From positions 26,402,303 through 26,466,302 of the forward strand of contig OX246738.1 in NCBI GenBank assembly GCA_945910005.1: a stretch of 64,000 nt of DNA. Reading direction: 5' to 3'. This document shows positions 13,073 through 25,600 of this stretch, one piece after another; the first letter of the stretch is position 1, and the number at the start of each line of letters is the position of its first letter. A program made the translations under genes and the position numbers. Source of the stretch: Isoperla grammatica (taxonomy: Eukaryota > Arthropoda > Insecta > Plecoptera > Perlodidae). A model generated the notes under the pieces. That model did no database searches and was not told the origin of the DNA. It worked only from the letters and a program-made list of their open reading frames with translations.

Positions 13073-14993
13073 GTAGGCTAACCCTAAAGCAGGGCACAGA
13101 TGTAATATGCTTGGTTTATGCCACGGTTCAGGCTCTGCTTTGACCTACATTGCGGAACCCCAGATTTCTATAGCTTTAAATTGATTTCAAATGCTTTCAA
13201 ATTGTTCAAAATAAAACCACAATAGGTCATTCTCTGAAGAATCTGTTATATTCTTTCTTATTTAAGTTTCTTTGTTTCTATAAACATTTTATGTGTTCTT
13301 ATTTAACATTTGTACTGTGGTGTTGTAATACATCCTTTCACAAATATTAATATTTGAATAGCGGCAATGTTTATTGAAACATTAAAACATTTATACGAAA
13401 GAGCATTAAATTCTCTAGGGGATGACGTAATTTGGTTTAATATTGAAACATTTTTTAATTACTGCCTTCAAATAACATCGAGGATTCCGCAGGCTGGGCG
13501 TCATACGGTGAACATACAGACGACATACAGGTTAAACATTAGCAGTGGTTAGGTTTTAATATAGCCTACTTAAATACATACAGACAGAATACAGGAGTGT
13601 TCATGCTAAAAAAAAAAAAAAAAAAAACGGTGAAAATTTACCGTTTTCTTAAGAGTATTTTCTTATCCCAGGCAATGAAGGCATAAATCATACGATCAAT
13701 ATACATGGCGTATTCATATGATGCGCATGGCGTCCATACCGGGTGCCAAAATGGCGACTGATTGATTGTTCATTGTTACAATTTGTTTCTAATTTGCGTT
13801 TGGTTCTCAAATTGTGTTTTGCTATTGTTACTGAAAAGCAACGTTTTTGTGGTTTTTAATGACACAAAATCTTTTTCGTAAATTTTACCCACAGGTATTA
13901 AATGTCTCATATCTCGTGTAAACATACTCGTCTTGTTTTGACAGCTCATCTGTCACATATATAGGTTGGCCTGAAATGTACCCGTTGTGACGTCACGCAA
14001 ATACATATCTTGTGATGGCGCCATCTAGCTTCGACGAGCAAAGCAAGTTCAATATATCGGCGTCGTTGTCGTGGACATGGACCTGGTTTACTCACCCTGG
14101 ACCCAACAACAACAACAACAACAACAACAACAACTTTGGCGCCTGAATCTGATTGATCGGTTGTCTTGATCCGGTTTCCGCGACCGCTCTCAAAATAGAT
14201 CCAACCACACATAAATAATGCAACGCTCTTGAACGCACTATTATTTACACTCGCCTTGCCTCGCCAAACAATTTCCGTAAGTGGTTGCATGGGTTATGAT
14301 GTTTTTTTATGCTGAAACAATTTTGATGTGGGTGGAGCTGCTTTGTTGGGATTCTGTATATAGACTATAGCACGTTCACACCTATACTATGTAAATATCA
14401 TAATAGTATGCTTTCTTTGTTTTCTTGATATAAATTATAGTTATTTAAATTCAGGATATTATCAAGTTTATCGTGACTTAATATTATCATGTCCACTGTG
14501 TGCTTACATGTAGATGCCTACTCCTGCCCTCGCTCCTTCCTTTTCCATACCATGGGTATATAGAGATGGCGAGAATAGCTATCTACTAAACACGTTGTAA
14601 TAATAATGGGTTGTGATAACATCTAATTCCCCAAAGGGGTTGGGAAAGGGGGGGGGGCGGTATTACTCGAATTATCAGGCTCACCGAAACTAGGGCCTAC
14701 ACTGCGATATGTGGAGAGAATCAGGCAGGACCTTGGATAACTATGTGCTAGGAATTATACGGGACCGAGATTTTGTACTTGAATGAATAATAAATACCTG
14801 AGTCGATAAGGAAGTTCTCCCGCCGTCGTGGCTCTCCCCCCCCCCCCCCCCCCCTTCCCCCAACATTCACATACAACGAGGAAACTGTCTTATCGGTTCT
14901 GATATATACTAAACTCATGAACAGCGGATTCCCATTACAAGATACTCGTAGTTGGTCATAGGGGTCTCACCTATCTAATTATCATTAATTTAA
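13073..14993. other. Non-coding stretch with microsatellites
   Basis: Contains poly-A near 13608, a (CAA)n microsatellite at about 14104-14133 and a 19-base poly-C run at 14836. The minus-strand open frame over the (CAA)n tract encodes a run of valines and is not a gene. Confidence 0.5.
14836..14854 (+). repeat. Poly-C homopolymer (19 C)
   Basis: Uninterrupted run of 19 C in non-coding DNA. Confidence 0.9.
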
Positions 14994-15746
14994 ACTAGGA
15001 AAACGCTCTGTTTGACGCGTTGATAAGCGAGCGCGTCAATATCTACGAACTTTCTGGCGAAAAGTTTTCAATGCTAATACGAACAACAATTAACAACAAT
15101 TCAAGAATGCGCATTGCAAAAATTGTTCTTATTTCCATGGCTATTATACTTTCCGACATTGTTGTATGCAGTGCAATGTGCGTTGCTAAGAATTTTCGTG
15201 GTCATGTTTTCAATACGGTCCGCCACCGTTACTAACACTTATTGACAGCAATAGAAATGTAATTTCTGCCTCTAATACGTATTGGATCGCGTTTACATTA
15301 GTATATTCGTGACCGGACAAAAATTTACTATAAGATAGCCACCTCACATTTTGCCGTTACTGCGTTTTAGAAAAATATTTTCGAGTAACTTTTGTGTAAC
15401 TTTGCCAATATTTATTGTATCGCCAAAAAATGAACATATTCGTGACCGGAAAAAAGTTTAAAAAAATATGGCTATCTCACATTTTGCCGCCATTTTGTTT
15501 CAAAAAAATATTTTGCAGTAACTATGGTGTAACTTTGTAACTTTTCAAACGATTTTGCCTCAAAACTATACACCTTCAATCCACATCGAGGCTTGTGGAT
15601 GGTCCAAATTTCAAGTTGATCGGACTTTCCGTTCGACCGCTATCGACAGACATAAAAAAAAAAAAAAACAAACAAACAAACAAACAAAAAAAAACAGAAC
15701 GAAGTGCCATAAGAGTCTCGTGGAAACGCTCGCTTCGCTCGCTTAA
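14994..15746 (+). repeat. Composite dispersed repeat with internal satellite (copy 1)
   Basis: Starts with ACTAGGAAAACGCTC followed by a GCG-rich short inverted repeat and ends with CGCTCGCTTCGCTCGC. Inside is a two-copy tandem repeat of about 134 bp (starts 15303 and 15437, both TATTCGTGACCGGA), then an A-run/(CAAA)n microsatellite just before the right end. The element at 28034-29490 has the same plan. Helitron-like elements with internal tandem arrays are one explanation, but I see no definite Helitron terminus. Confidence 0.5.
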
Positions 15747-17860
15747 CAAAACTGCATGAAATAGATACATGTATATTGACATAGAAGAAATGAAATATGA
15801 AATAAATTAATGTGAACATGAATATCTTTCTATTATAGGGCTACCCGAGTGGTCGTTGATAGGTAGGGTATGTTTACTCTAAATGCGTCTTGGGTAATTA
15901 AGTGATGTATGTGTGGCATTATGAACGAGAAATGGGTCATTTACAACGAACATAGAAGTGAATGTTGTTGTTATCTGTCGATGCCAATTGTCAATGTTTG
16001 TCTATTTAAACTTATAGAAGCTACAATAAAACGTATACTATAGTAATAGCATTGACTCAATGGTAATAGTACTCATGTTTTCAGAAAAAAAGTATGATCA
16101 TTTAAGTGACAAGCCACTTTCTTACTCTTTCTTCTCTTTTTACTCTTTTTCTCAACAAGAATTGGTTTTCGCAAACTCAAATCCATTGTAAACGAAATAA
16201 AGAAAAGCTTAATACCAATTAGGAAATAATAGTATTTTCATAGCTCTACCACATTTCTTGTATATTATATTTTCTGGTGTCATAATATCTGTCTTGTTGA
16301 TTAGACCAGTTTTAACGAGAAACACGGGTGTGTAGTCATAAATTTAATAATGCGATGATGCATTTACATGTTTTGATAACTTTAAATTCAAGATCTAGTA
16401 AAAAATATGTACATTTACAAAAAGTGGTTCAATGTTAGATATTATGCCCCGCCCATTATCGTATTCAAATGTTCAAGACTGACTACTCTCAATGTATGTT
16501 CACAAAAGATTAGATAGTAGCTGTTATACTGTGACTGTGCATGACGAATGTAAAGCGTCGACATGTATCCCGCCCGAGTAGTAATATAAGAAACTCGTTC
16601 TCCTTGCTCGCTCGTAAATAATTCCAGCACGGCCAGCCCAACAAAAAGTTCATTCAATCTGCAATGTTTATGGCACGCGACTTCGATCGCTCGCTTGTTT
16701 TTATTTTTAAATTCTATTTTGAACATGATTCATATTATTCACTTTGTTATAAGTCTGCGCATTACAAACTTGGCAACACTGTTTATAACGTTTGGCAAGA
16801 GATGTTGTGTTTCAATTATCGAAGGCACCTGTAGTGAGTGGAGATGGGATCGAGTGCACTTCATGTTCCAACATAACCTTCATTAGCTGAGAGCGGCATG
16901 TCACTGCAAAGTGCACCAGATACGTTAAGTGCAAACCGCTTGCAGAATATTTTCTCAATGATACTACCAACACCACAGCTATTCTGTGTGACAGAAAAGA
17001 TAACGACTTTTATAAGTGTATTGCTTGTATGAAGTAGGAAAAAGTACCTTTTAAAAATGGAGATAAGCTTTGTCTTGATAAAACATATCAATGTTTGTCA
17101 ATTCAAACTTAGCGGATACAATAAAACGTAATTCATAATCCGCATTTGAACGCATCAACGTCCCATCACGGTAATACAATTAGTACAGTAGGAAATAAGA
17201 GGTATTAAATCCCCCCCCCCCCCCCCCCCCCCCACGGAATGTAAGCTATGATCATACAAAACAGATTTTAAATATTAAATAAAGGAACATGAAGTTTGAC
17301 TGTGCATCTGCCGTATGTTCTAAAAGATGTACAGAGCTAATCACTGGCTTAATTAATGAAAATCAAAGTAAATTCATAAAAAAAATGGTTTGCGAAATGT
17401 TAGTTATAATCATCATACAAGCATACACCATACGTAGACCAAGATTGTGTTAGATGTATTCATTAATATTGTTTCATAAGTGAGGTTGGATAATATTTAT
17501 TATAATAATTATAAAATGGAAATAGTATGACATAAATTATCACATATTTCTCTCATATTTACGATTTGAATATCCCTATCAAATATGTTTTTGCTTAATT
17601 TTATATTTTTGTACATGAGATGAGTGAGACAGAAATTTAATGAAAGGGGTTGGGTTTTATATTCCACTCGAAACTCTTATTATTTGACCTGCAAAGTTCA
17701 AACTGTGTTCAGGCAGTGACAATGGACGGACCCATTGGCTCCTTCCATTAGTTCACTTGGCTTGAGTTGATAGTACGTACACCGCTGATAATAACACTCT
17801 CTTGTGAGTCTAGAGATGCTCAGTATGTTGTAACTTATTCTTCTTCTCGGCTTGTTTCAG
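15747..17860. other. Non-coding stretch
   Basis: No gene recognised. Contains the longest homopolymer of the window, a run of C at 17211-17233. Confidence 0.5.
17211..17233 (+). repeat. Poly-C homopolymer (23 C)
   Basis: Uninterrupted run of 23 C; potential i-motif or G-quadruplex-forming DNA and a likely assembly weak spot. Confidence 0.9.
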
Positions 17861-17894
17861 GTGCTGTCAGTGCGTACAGGGGCTCAGATAACAG
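17861..17894 (+). CDS. Candidate 34-nt exon of the HYR/sushi gene
   Basis: A strong acceptor (pyrimidine-rich tract ending CTTGTTTCAG) is followed after 34 nt by a donor AG|GTACGA. Read in the only frame that joins without a stop to the exon at 55352, it gives AVSAYRGSDNR, ending in phase 2, which matches the phase the downstream exon requires. If real, the following intron is 37.5 kb and contains calmodulin, the Gypsy element and the minisatellite. The link rests only on splice signals and phase over a long distance; a 34-nt stretch can satisfy these by chance. No signal-peptide exon upstream could be identified. Confidence 0.4.
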
Positions 17895-18985
17895 GTACGA
17901 TTATCTTATAATTATATATTAATTACTTACTACCGCATTAGTGACAAGTTTTCTACGGTGGAAGTGACTCGTCTTTCAATTACAAGTTGCTTCTGAGTTC
18001 TGAACATTACACAATATTCAGAGGAGAAATCTATGCTACAAAATGTATAGTGCTCACACTTTCTACTGTCTCATGTTTTAAAATCCCTTGGCTTTTTTTA
18101 AGTTCATTACCATCTTAAAACTGTATATATTTATTTTATGAAAGGTTAGGCTATAATTCATTTTGGCATGATATTTGACATTATGATTTCAAGGAAAAAC
18201 TACCTTAGAGGATCAAAAATATAATTGTGCAACATGGGACCTACATGCAAATATATTTTTGATTGTAATGTGTGAACTAACCAGTTGATGTATCGTCGCT
18301 TCGTATGGCTAAGAAAAGTCAGATCATGACCTAGGTAAAGACGAAGCCAGTTAAGACAATCTTTAAACTGTTGAAAGCAGAAAGCTTGATGTTTAGTTGA
18401 GCGACAGCCAATCATATCAACTGCATTAACGCCATTGCGCAGAGAAGAAGGAAAAATGTAGACAGCTGATAATTTATTATTTATGATGATTGATGCATAA
18501 TATTGCACCATTTTGTCTTCAAGTTTTCACGATGATGTTTTAAACAGCTTTCACAACGAGGTCCGTACGATTGGTGATTGTCTTAGGTATGAGTTTATTC
18601 ATGGTGTGATGTTTATTATATTGATGGCAATTACAAAATAATGTATGTTTTACTGTTTCTACGGTACTGTACTCAATTTTGCTTAATTTTCGTTTCCCAT
18701 GTTACGTATAAAGGGAAGTAGAATGTAATTTTTGAAGAAAGAATATACCGCATTGCAAGTATATTATTACACTAATAACTTGTGGGAAAAGATTTATACC
18801 TAAAGAGATGTTCGATTTTAAAAAATATGGAAGAGACTTCATTGGGAGGAATTTGAAGCAGTAGATACGATCGCAAATGACAGAGCATGATAACGATGGC
18901 AGAACAGCAAATCCAAATGCTTAGACTTTATTAGCATACGATCTATTGGTTTGCCGAAAAGATGGAACTCGATGTTGTACTATAC
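17895..18985. other. Non-coding stretch
   Basis: No gene or repeat boundary recognised between the candidate exon and the MITE at 18989. Confidence 0.45.
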
Positions 18986-18988
18986 TTA

Positions 18989-19238
18989 GGTTGGAATTCA
19001 TAGTCGGCCCCTACACCTAGGGGCGCCCATTGTAAGTAATTTTAGTATGGGTTGGCAGTCACTCTGGTGTTTGGAGCTGTGCTCTTTTCTGCCAACCCCC
19101 ATTCACTTTTGTAGTAAATGGAAATGATTAATAAATAAATAAATAAACAGTTGTTTCCATGTTATTTCCCATAAACAAAACAAATCCATAGCAACAATGG
19201 GTGCCCCTAGGTGTAGGGGCCGACTATGAATTCCAACC
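18989..19238. mobile_element. Harbinger-type MITE, copy 2, carrying an insertion (250 bp)
   Basis: Same termini as 10697-10843 (GGTTGGAATTCATAGTCGGC and complement), opposite orientation, again flanked by TTA on both sides (18986-18988, 19239-19241). Relative to copy 1 it holds roughly 100 extra bases near its left arm: a segment with a GGGTTGGCAG...CTGCCAACCC stem and an (AATA)n tail, which looks like a small retroposed sequence inserted into the MITE. Confidence 0.85.
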
Positions 19239-19254
19239 TTAGTGACACCTGTTA

Positions 19255-19460
19255 CTCCCTTGTCTGTGGTCGCTCATAGTCCAGATGCCTCTTACGTATG
19301 AACAATGTACAGTTCTCAGGTATACGTTTGTCTGATGTCGCAAGAAACGAAGAGGTCATAGGTAGACGTAGGTTGACTGCGTATAAGAGTGGGCTGAGAT
19401 CAGATCCTTGCGGTACACCGATTGGTTGAGTTCTGACGTAGCTCTGGTTTTTGATTAGTT
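19255..19460 (-). pseudogene. Non-LTR retrotransposon reverse transcriptase fragment
   Basis: On the minus strand an open stretch reads ...VRTQPIGVPQGSDLSPLLYA (about 19385-19455), the conserved GVPQGS.LSPLL motif of non-LTR (Jockey/CR1-like) reverse transcriptases. The downstream residues no longer resemble the palm domain with its FADD catalytic motif, and the upstream part runs into stops. It is a short decayed remnant between the MITE at 18989 and the hAT MITE at 19578. Confidence 0.65.
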
Positions 19461-19577
19461 GTTAATCGTACATGATTGGCCCAAGATGTATGAAAGCACG
19501 CTTTGGACGGTGTTAAACCTAGGAAGTTCTACGTGCCCCGGGGCAAGAAGCTATCCGCTGGATCTCAGTATAAAAAG

Positions 19578-20022
19578 TAGGGCTGCCCAACGATATCGAT
19601 AATTCGATACAATATCGATAATAGATAAATAATTCGATATCGATATAGAATTAATATATCGTACATATCCCGATATCGAACTTGTGCCTAATAAGCTAAT
19701 TGGTACAAAAAAACAATTACGTATCACGTCACGCCAACCACACCATCGCTGTTTTGTGTGGATATTTTACTATTTGAATAGTACAACAAACAAATTGACA
19801 CACATAGTAAGACATTTCAAAACTAAAATATTACTTTACGTAATATTGTTAAAAAGAATGACCTCTAGCTGGCCTGTAAATCCTAAAAACAGTCGAGAAA
19901 AGTTTTGATGTGGCGATATCGCCGATATCGATACGTCACTTGAAAACTGCGATATCGCGACGCGATATCGATATTTCTTCCCGCGATATCGATATGATTT
20001 TTTTTATCGTTGGGCAGCCCTA
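19578..20022. mobile_element. hAT-type MITE, 445 bp, with GATATCGATA subterminal repeats
   Basis: Terminal inverted repeats TAGGGCTGCCCAACGATA at both ends are perfect over 18 bp. A perfect 8-bp target duplication ATAAAAAG flanks the element (19570-19577 and 20023-20030). 8-bp duplications and AGGGCTGCC-like ends fit the hAT superfamily. Both subterminal regions are packed with copies of the palindromic word CGATATCG/GATATCGATA, candidates for transposase-binding sites (inference). The short open frame in the middle has no transposase signature, so the element is non-autonomous. Confidence 0.9.
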
Positions 20023-20246
20023 ATAAAAAGCACATTATTAATGTAGCCGACAATATCGATAACGTTAATTACCTTGATCTAGAAAGCCAACTCAAATACA
20101 GAAGGCAGCCACTACAATTGCGGCCTTCACGATATTAGCACATGTGAGTCTGAGAAAAGATACCATGGATTTATAATAGTACCTACGTACAACTCCATGG
20201 ATATACTACAACTATTCCAATATCTTTAAAATTTACTTCTCGGAGT

Positions 20247-20284
20247 TCGACAAGCATCCGCTAGGTGGAGATCAAGTAGACCTT
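20247..20284. repeat. Half copy of the palindromic foldback element
   Basis: GTTCGACAAGCATCCGCTAG and the following GTGGAGATCAAGTAGACCTT match one arm of the palindrome at 27587-27681 with a few mismatches. The opposite arm is absent. It lies about 260 bp upstream of the calmodulin ATG. Confidence 0.7.
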
Positions 20285-20423
20285 GGTTTTGAATCTTACA
20301 CACCGTAAGGCGGCAGCGATGTTACGGGGATAATTTATAGTATGCAGTGAGTCCAAAACGACTGTAAACAAAAACCACAAACACCTTCTAGTGTTGTTGA
20401 TCAAGTTGTTATGGAGAGATTTG

Positions 20424-20430
20424 TATAAAA
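20424..20430 (+). promoter_or_regulatory. Candidate TATA box of calmodulin
   Basis: TATAAAA lies 110 bp upstream of the calmodulin start codon, leaving room for a 5' UTR of about 80 nt. This is the only good TATA-like word close to the gene on this strand; in AT-rich DNA it may be chance. Confidence 0.3.
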
Positions 20431-20518
20431 TTTTCGATTTGATTTGAATTAATGTTGGGCATTTGTAAATAAGACGACTTGGTTCGAACAAAGTGGTTTT
20501 ATTGGTCAAGAAGGATAG

Positions 20519-20989
<471 letters not shown>

Positions 20990-22906
20990 TACGTCTTGTC
21001 TTGGGTTAGACTCGATTGAACATGAATAATATAAAGTTATGTTTCCTACATTCTTGCACTTATTGAATTGGATTTACAAGCAGCTAAATTATTGTTAAGA
21101 AGTAACATACCATGTGGGATTTGTGCTGCTTGTTTGTGCATGTGCATATAGGCCTATGAAGCGTAGCCTACATGACCTACATCAAAGTGGTTTCTGAATT
21201 GTATGATCTGGTTGTGACCTTACGAACGTGAATAGAACTCTTGTATTTTTTTCGTTTTTGCACTCTCTGAATTGGGTTTATGGTAGCGGGAAGGATTTGT
21301 AGGATTTTGTGGGATTTGTCCAACATATTTTATATCGAAGTTCTCCCTGTTAGACCTGTATTAGCTAATATTGATCTACCAGTCGTGTTCTCCATTCGTT
21401 TAATGGTAAAAAGTAGCCCGTGTACGACATGTGAAATGTTTATACATTTACACATTGCAATAATATTAACACCAGATTTACTGGGCCTAAAGCGATGTAC
21501 CTACTATCAGAATAAACCAGCCGATTATAACGTAAAGAACATGAATGTATTTTTGTCTCTATTTGTTTGAAGAATGTAGATGAAGCTATATTGGAAAAGT
21601 AACAGGTGTTAGATTTGTGGAATGTTTGTTAGTATAGGGGTCACTTGAGGTAAATGTAGACACTTTTATATAGATTGACGTTGAGGCTTTGTCCTGCCTG
21701 ACCTATTATAGCTAGATACTTCAGAAAAAGAAGCCATTTTATATTGGATAGCGAGGAAGAAGAATGGCTGAGGAAGCCGCGCTCTCTGCATAGGAAAAAA
21801 ATATATATATTTTTTGAGGTTACGTTCATCAAAATATTGTTTATAAGTCTTGAGAGATATATATTATATTATTATTTAGATTATGTATGCATTCATGACA
21901 GAAATGATAAAAAACATGTTTAATTTTGCTTGCAACACTAGCCTCTAAGAAATAGGAGAAGTGGGGCGGCAACTGGGGAAAGTGTGGTTTTACACTTGGA
22001 GGAGTATAGGAAGCTTGCTTTACAACAATGAAACAAATTAAATGAATCCATGGACAAACAACAAGCTGTCAAACAATAAAATATTCTGATTTTGAAAATA
22101 AATCTTCAAATCAAACAAGAAACAGACAAAACTTTCACAACTTGGTTGCCCATCATTAAACGTTTTAACTGGTGAGCAGTTACTATCGCCATACCTCGTT
22201 TTCTTCATAATGTTGCAATTTTATCATTTTGAGAGCTCGTTGTTTGTCCATCAGTTCGATTCATTTGTTACATTGTTGTAGTTCGGCTGTGACGTCAATT
22301 GCAAATTCCCTATGGAGAAAGTGTGACATAGGTTATCAAAGTACAAATGAATTTAGTTTCTTAATAGTAAAACACACCTCCTAAATATTGTTTTCAATAG
22401 ATGCTATGTTTTGGTTATGAGTTGAAAAATTTAATAATCAGCAATAACAGAAACAACGAAAAAATTTAGAAAAATCCAAAGACGAGAAAGTTATAGCTGG
22501 GCGCTAACTAAAAACACACTTAATAATGCTACGTCATGTACACTATCTCAATCACTGCATACGGTAGTCAAGTTATCATACTATAGTAAAGAAGTTCGAT
22601 TGGTGGTGCTGACGCCGCCCTATTCTATGTTTGAAGGCTGATATTTTTTAACTAAAACTCATGACTCTGGGTTACACGTTGATCAAATTTTAAATTTCTG
22701 TTGGATAAGTGATTGTTTAATATTAACAAAAAAGAATGAATAAATCTGTAGGCCTACTTATTTGTCTACCTATCCACTCAGGTACAAGAATGGTTTCCTA
22801 AGGGGGATATTTATACAATTAAGTATGTGTTTCGTTGCTATGGATGTGTACAACAGTAGCATATTATAGCTAGATTCAAGTCATGTTCCAAAGTGAAAAA
22901 CTCCAT
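20990..22906. other. Calmodulin 3' flank and non-coding DNA
   Basis: The first 500 bp may be calmodulin 3' UTR. The rest shows no gene. TAGGCCTA occurs at 21149 and 22749. Confidence 0.45.
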
Positions 22907-22995
22907 CCCGCATCGGGAATAGAACCCTAGACCTTCAGAATTGGAAGCAGGAATAAATCTTCTAGCCTTGGCCCCCAAACTAACAGATTTCAATT
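22907..22995 (-). mobile_element. SINE family B (tRNA-derived) copy 1
   Basis: The minus strand reads an A-box-like TTAGTTTGGGGGCCAAGG, then GAAGGTCTAGGGTTCTATTC containing a B box, spaced as in a tRNA. Related tRNA-like heads occur at 23475 and 34247-34655. The downstream-matching flank (to about 23060 on the plus strand) is also shared with the 23475 copy, so the repeat is longer than the tRNA-like part. Confidence 0.65.
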
Positions 22996-23474
22996 ACAAA
23001 CCAGTTTCTTATCATTTCATAGCTGCTGTGAGTCTGTGGCTGGATCGTTAGCACAGAAAGATGTGTTTATGGTAGCTACGTTACGCATACAAAAATATCA
23101 AGAATGGGCCTACTCCACGTCCAATCAGGTCCAAGATAATAATATTGGACCGTAAGTAGGCCTATTGGTGCCGAATTAAATGTACAAGTTTTTTTTACAT
23201 TCCCAAATGATCTTGATTTATGTACAATTTGAGTTTAGCATTAGGTACCTGCGAATCGACTGAATTAAGTAGATTTATAAAATGAATATATAACAAAGGA
23301 TTAAAATTAGAATCTATTAAGGAATGGCTTTCATTAAAGTCTTCAATGTAAATTGAAAATGTATAACGGGTTTCGTCTAAACACGAATGTACGCAAGGCA
23401 AAATTGCGGCTTTCAAATTAACTTTCGTATTTCTTTTTGTGATAAATGAAATCCATACCGAAAGCATGCTAAGT

Positions 23475-23573
23475 TGAACCGGGAATTGAACCCTAGACCG
23501 TCAGCATTGGAAGCAGAAATAAATCCAGTAGACATTGTCACCAAACTAAAAGCTTTCAATAATTACAAACCAG
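23475..23573 (-). mobile_element. SINE family B copy 2, interrupted by a MITE
   Basis: The minus strand reads TTTTAGTTTGGTGACAATG, then GACGGTCTAGGGTTCAATTC, the A- and B-box-like parts of the same tRNA-derived repeat as at 22907. Its further sequence (AATTACAAACCAG ... TTTCTTAT) is split by the 250-bp MITE at 23574-23823, while copy 1 keeps the uninterrupted form near 23000. Confidence 0.65.
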
Positions 23574-23823
23574 GGCCTGGATTCACAAAGATGCGTAACT
23601 CTAAGTTGTCCTAAGTTAGGCAAATCGTAGCTAGATAAATCAAGATAAATCATGTCTAGGTATTAATACACATTCACAAATCAAATATAATTAGTTAAAT
23701 TGTTCATATTTTACTATATTTTATCTTTATAACATTGCAGAACGACATATTGGTGATTTATATCACTAAGATTTGCCTAAACTAGGACGTCTTAGCACTT
23801 AGGCACCTTTGTGAATCTGGGCC
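23574..23823. mobile_element. MITE family GGCCTGGATTCACAAAG, copy 1 (250 bp)
   Basis: Ends GGCCTGGATTCACAAAG and (complement of the right end) GGCCCAGATTCACAAAG are inverted repeats. The element is flanked by CAG on both sides, and the related repeat at about 22990-23010 shows the empty site AAACCAGTTTCTT, so insertion with a 3-bp duplication is directly visible. No ORF. Other copies are at 39925 and 63784. Superfamily uncertain; a 3-bp duplication is compatible with PIF/Harbinger, but CAG is not its usual TWA target. Confidence 0.85.
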
Positions 23824-25175
23824 CAGTTTCTTATGATAGTGACTGTGAGTCTGCCCCCTGGGAAGTAGAGTAACTCACTTAACATTCGCTTGCATTTCAA
23901 TTATAGCTTTTTATCAATATTGTTATACACGGTAGGTAATTATTACGACACGTGTAAGTTTCCCGGATTAATAGCATCAAAATTATGATTGTTCGAAAAC
24001 ATGCAGAACAAATCATATAATGTTGATCTCACCAACCAAACCACACTAAATTGTCAAAACGTTTGTGACTTAAAACTTATAGAATGGCCCCAAAATGAAC
24101 TTGAACCACATTTAGAATAATAAATGTACCCTAATGTTTGCTCTGGTGTCATGTATGTTTGGTTAGTTTGGAACGTTTTTAAATTGTACACCCCTAGATA
24201 CAACCAAACGGCTTGTCGGCTCTTTGCCAAGATACAGGCCTGTTAAATTAATATTAATATGTTCTAGCTAGAACACTTTACTCTCTATCCAAGTTGCTAC
24301 ATGATTCAAAGTTGCCGAGGGACAGATATTTTGTGCAACTTGTTTCGCCCTTAGGAAGATATGTACAATAATAACCAGCCAAGCTTTGCTTTACGTTCAC
24401 TAACTGGCAGCCATGTACTGGTCAAATAGGTTATCATTGCGACATAAATTTCCAATTGAAAATGTCACTTTACCAATAACTTACACTATAACTTGTATCT
24501 TCAACGCTGAACACGTTTTAACTTCAGGCAGTTTAAATTCAAACTTTTAAGGCCGTCCAAAAAGAGATTTTTAATCTCTTATAGGATCCTGATTCTCTGC
24601 TGATCGTATACTAAAATGTATTGTTCTGCTGTGTTTGTATGAGATGAGTGATGTCTATATATTTATTGTTTGAGATACCGCTTTTCTCTGTGGTGACCGG
24701 TCTCTTGATGTGTAAATTGTTTATTTATACTATCTCTCTTTATACTACATCATTCATTCATAGTCGGACGTGTTCTTTATGACTCGCAAATACCCAATCC
24801 CCCCCCCCCCCCCTCTTCACCCCGACCTATGCCTTTCTCTTATACTTGATTCCCTCCTATGTTGGCATTCAACTCATTGGTAGTTAGCTCGTTAACTCAG
24901 TTTGACAAGTTGCTTGAATTTGAATGTGAGGTTTTAACAACCATAAAACAACTAATTAACTAGGAAACTACCATTTCAACTTCAAGACACTACTCTTGAA
25001 TTTACATTTATGTTTATTACCCAATTTGGAAAGGTTAACTGAAAGTCTATAGCTGCACAGATAACAGAGAAGTACAATTATTTATCTGTGCCTGAAAGCC
25101 TCAATTCTACAACTTATCAGGCATTCAGTGAGCTCTTGATGTGATGTTAATCTATGGGTTCTGCTCATTGAACTA
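23824..25175. other. Non-coding stretch
   Basis: No gene recognised. Contains a 15-base poly-C run at 24799. Confidence 0.45.
24799..24813 (+). repeat. Poly-C homopolymer (15 C)
   Basis: Uninterrupted C run in non-coding DNA. Confidence 0.9.
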
Positions 25176-25183
25176 TCGGTTGG

Positions 25184-25600
25184 CGGGTACGTACCAACTG
25201 GGCTACGACCAACTGGGCTACGATTCAACTGGGCTACGATTTAGTAAAATGATTCCCAACTGGGTTACGGTTTCAACTGAGCTACGATGCAACTCGGCTA
25301 CGGGTTTTCACTGATCGTTCCCAACTGGGCTACGGTTCCAACTGAACTGCGATCCAACACAATACCGCGCTTCGCGCGAAATAACCTTCCTTTCGTGGGA
25401 TGTCAGGTAGCTGGGCACGGTCACTTTCGAGAGATTAGAATCCAACGGATCGTAGCCCAGTTGGGAACTGTCAAAGAATAATCGTAGCCGAGTTGCATCG
25501 TAGCTCAGTTGAAACCGTAGCCCAGTTGGGAACGATCTTAGTAAATCGTAGCCCAGTTGAATCGTAGCCCAGTTGGTCGTAGCAGAGTTGAAACGTTCCC
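25184..25600. mobile_element. Foldback element built of AACTGGGCTACG modules (417 bp)
   Basis: The left arm is a series of CAACTGGGCTACG-type modules (with variants AACTGAGCTACG, AACTCGGCTACG) separated by GATT, GACC or GTTTC linkers. The right arm is the same series in reverse complement in the same order, around a unique centre at about 25350-25435. A perfect 8-bp duplication TCGGTTGG flanks it (25176-25183 and 25601-25608). Long modular arms resemble foldback (FB-like) DNA transposons, and the 8-bp duplication suggests hAT-type integration. Open frames on both strands here merely follow the repeat. Confidence 0.85.

Noticed and set aside
14104..14290. Minus-strand ORF with a poly-valine stretch
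   Set aside because: Produced by a (CAA)n microsatellite; no other coding signal.
15108..15235. Secreted small protein starting at MRIAKIVLISMAIILSD
   Set aside because: Signal-like, but it lies inside the composite dispersed repeat at 14994-15746, with no further support.
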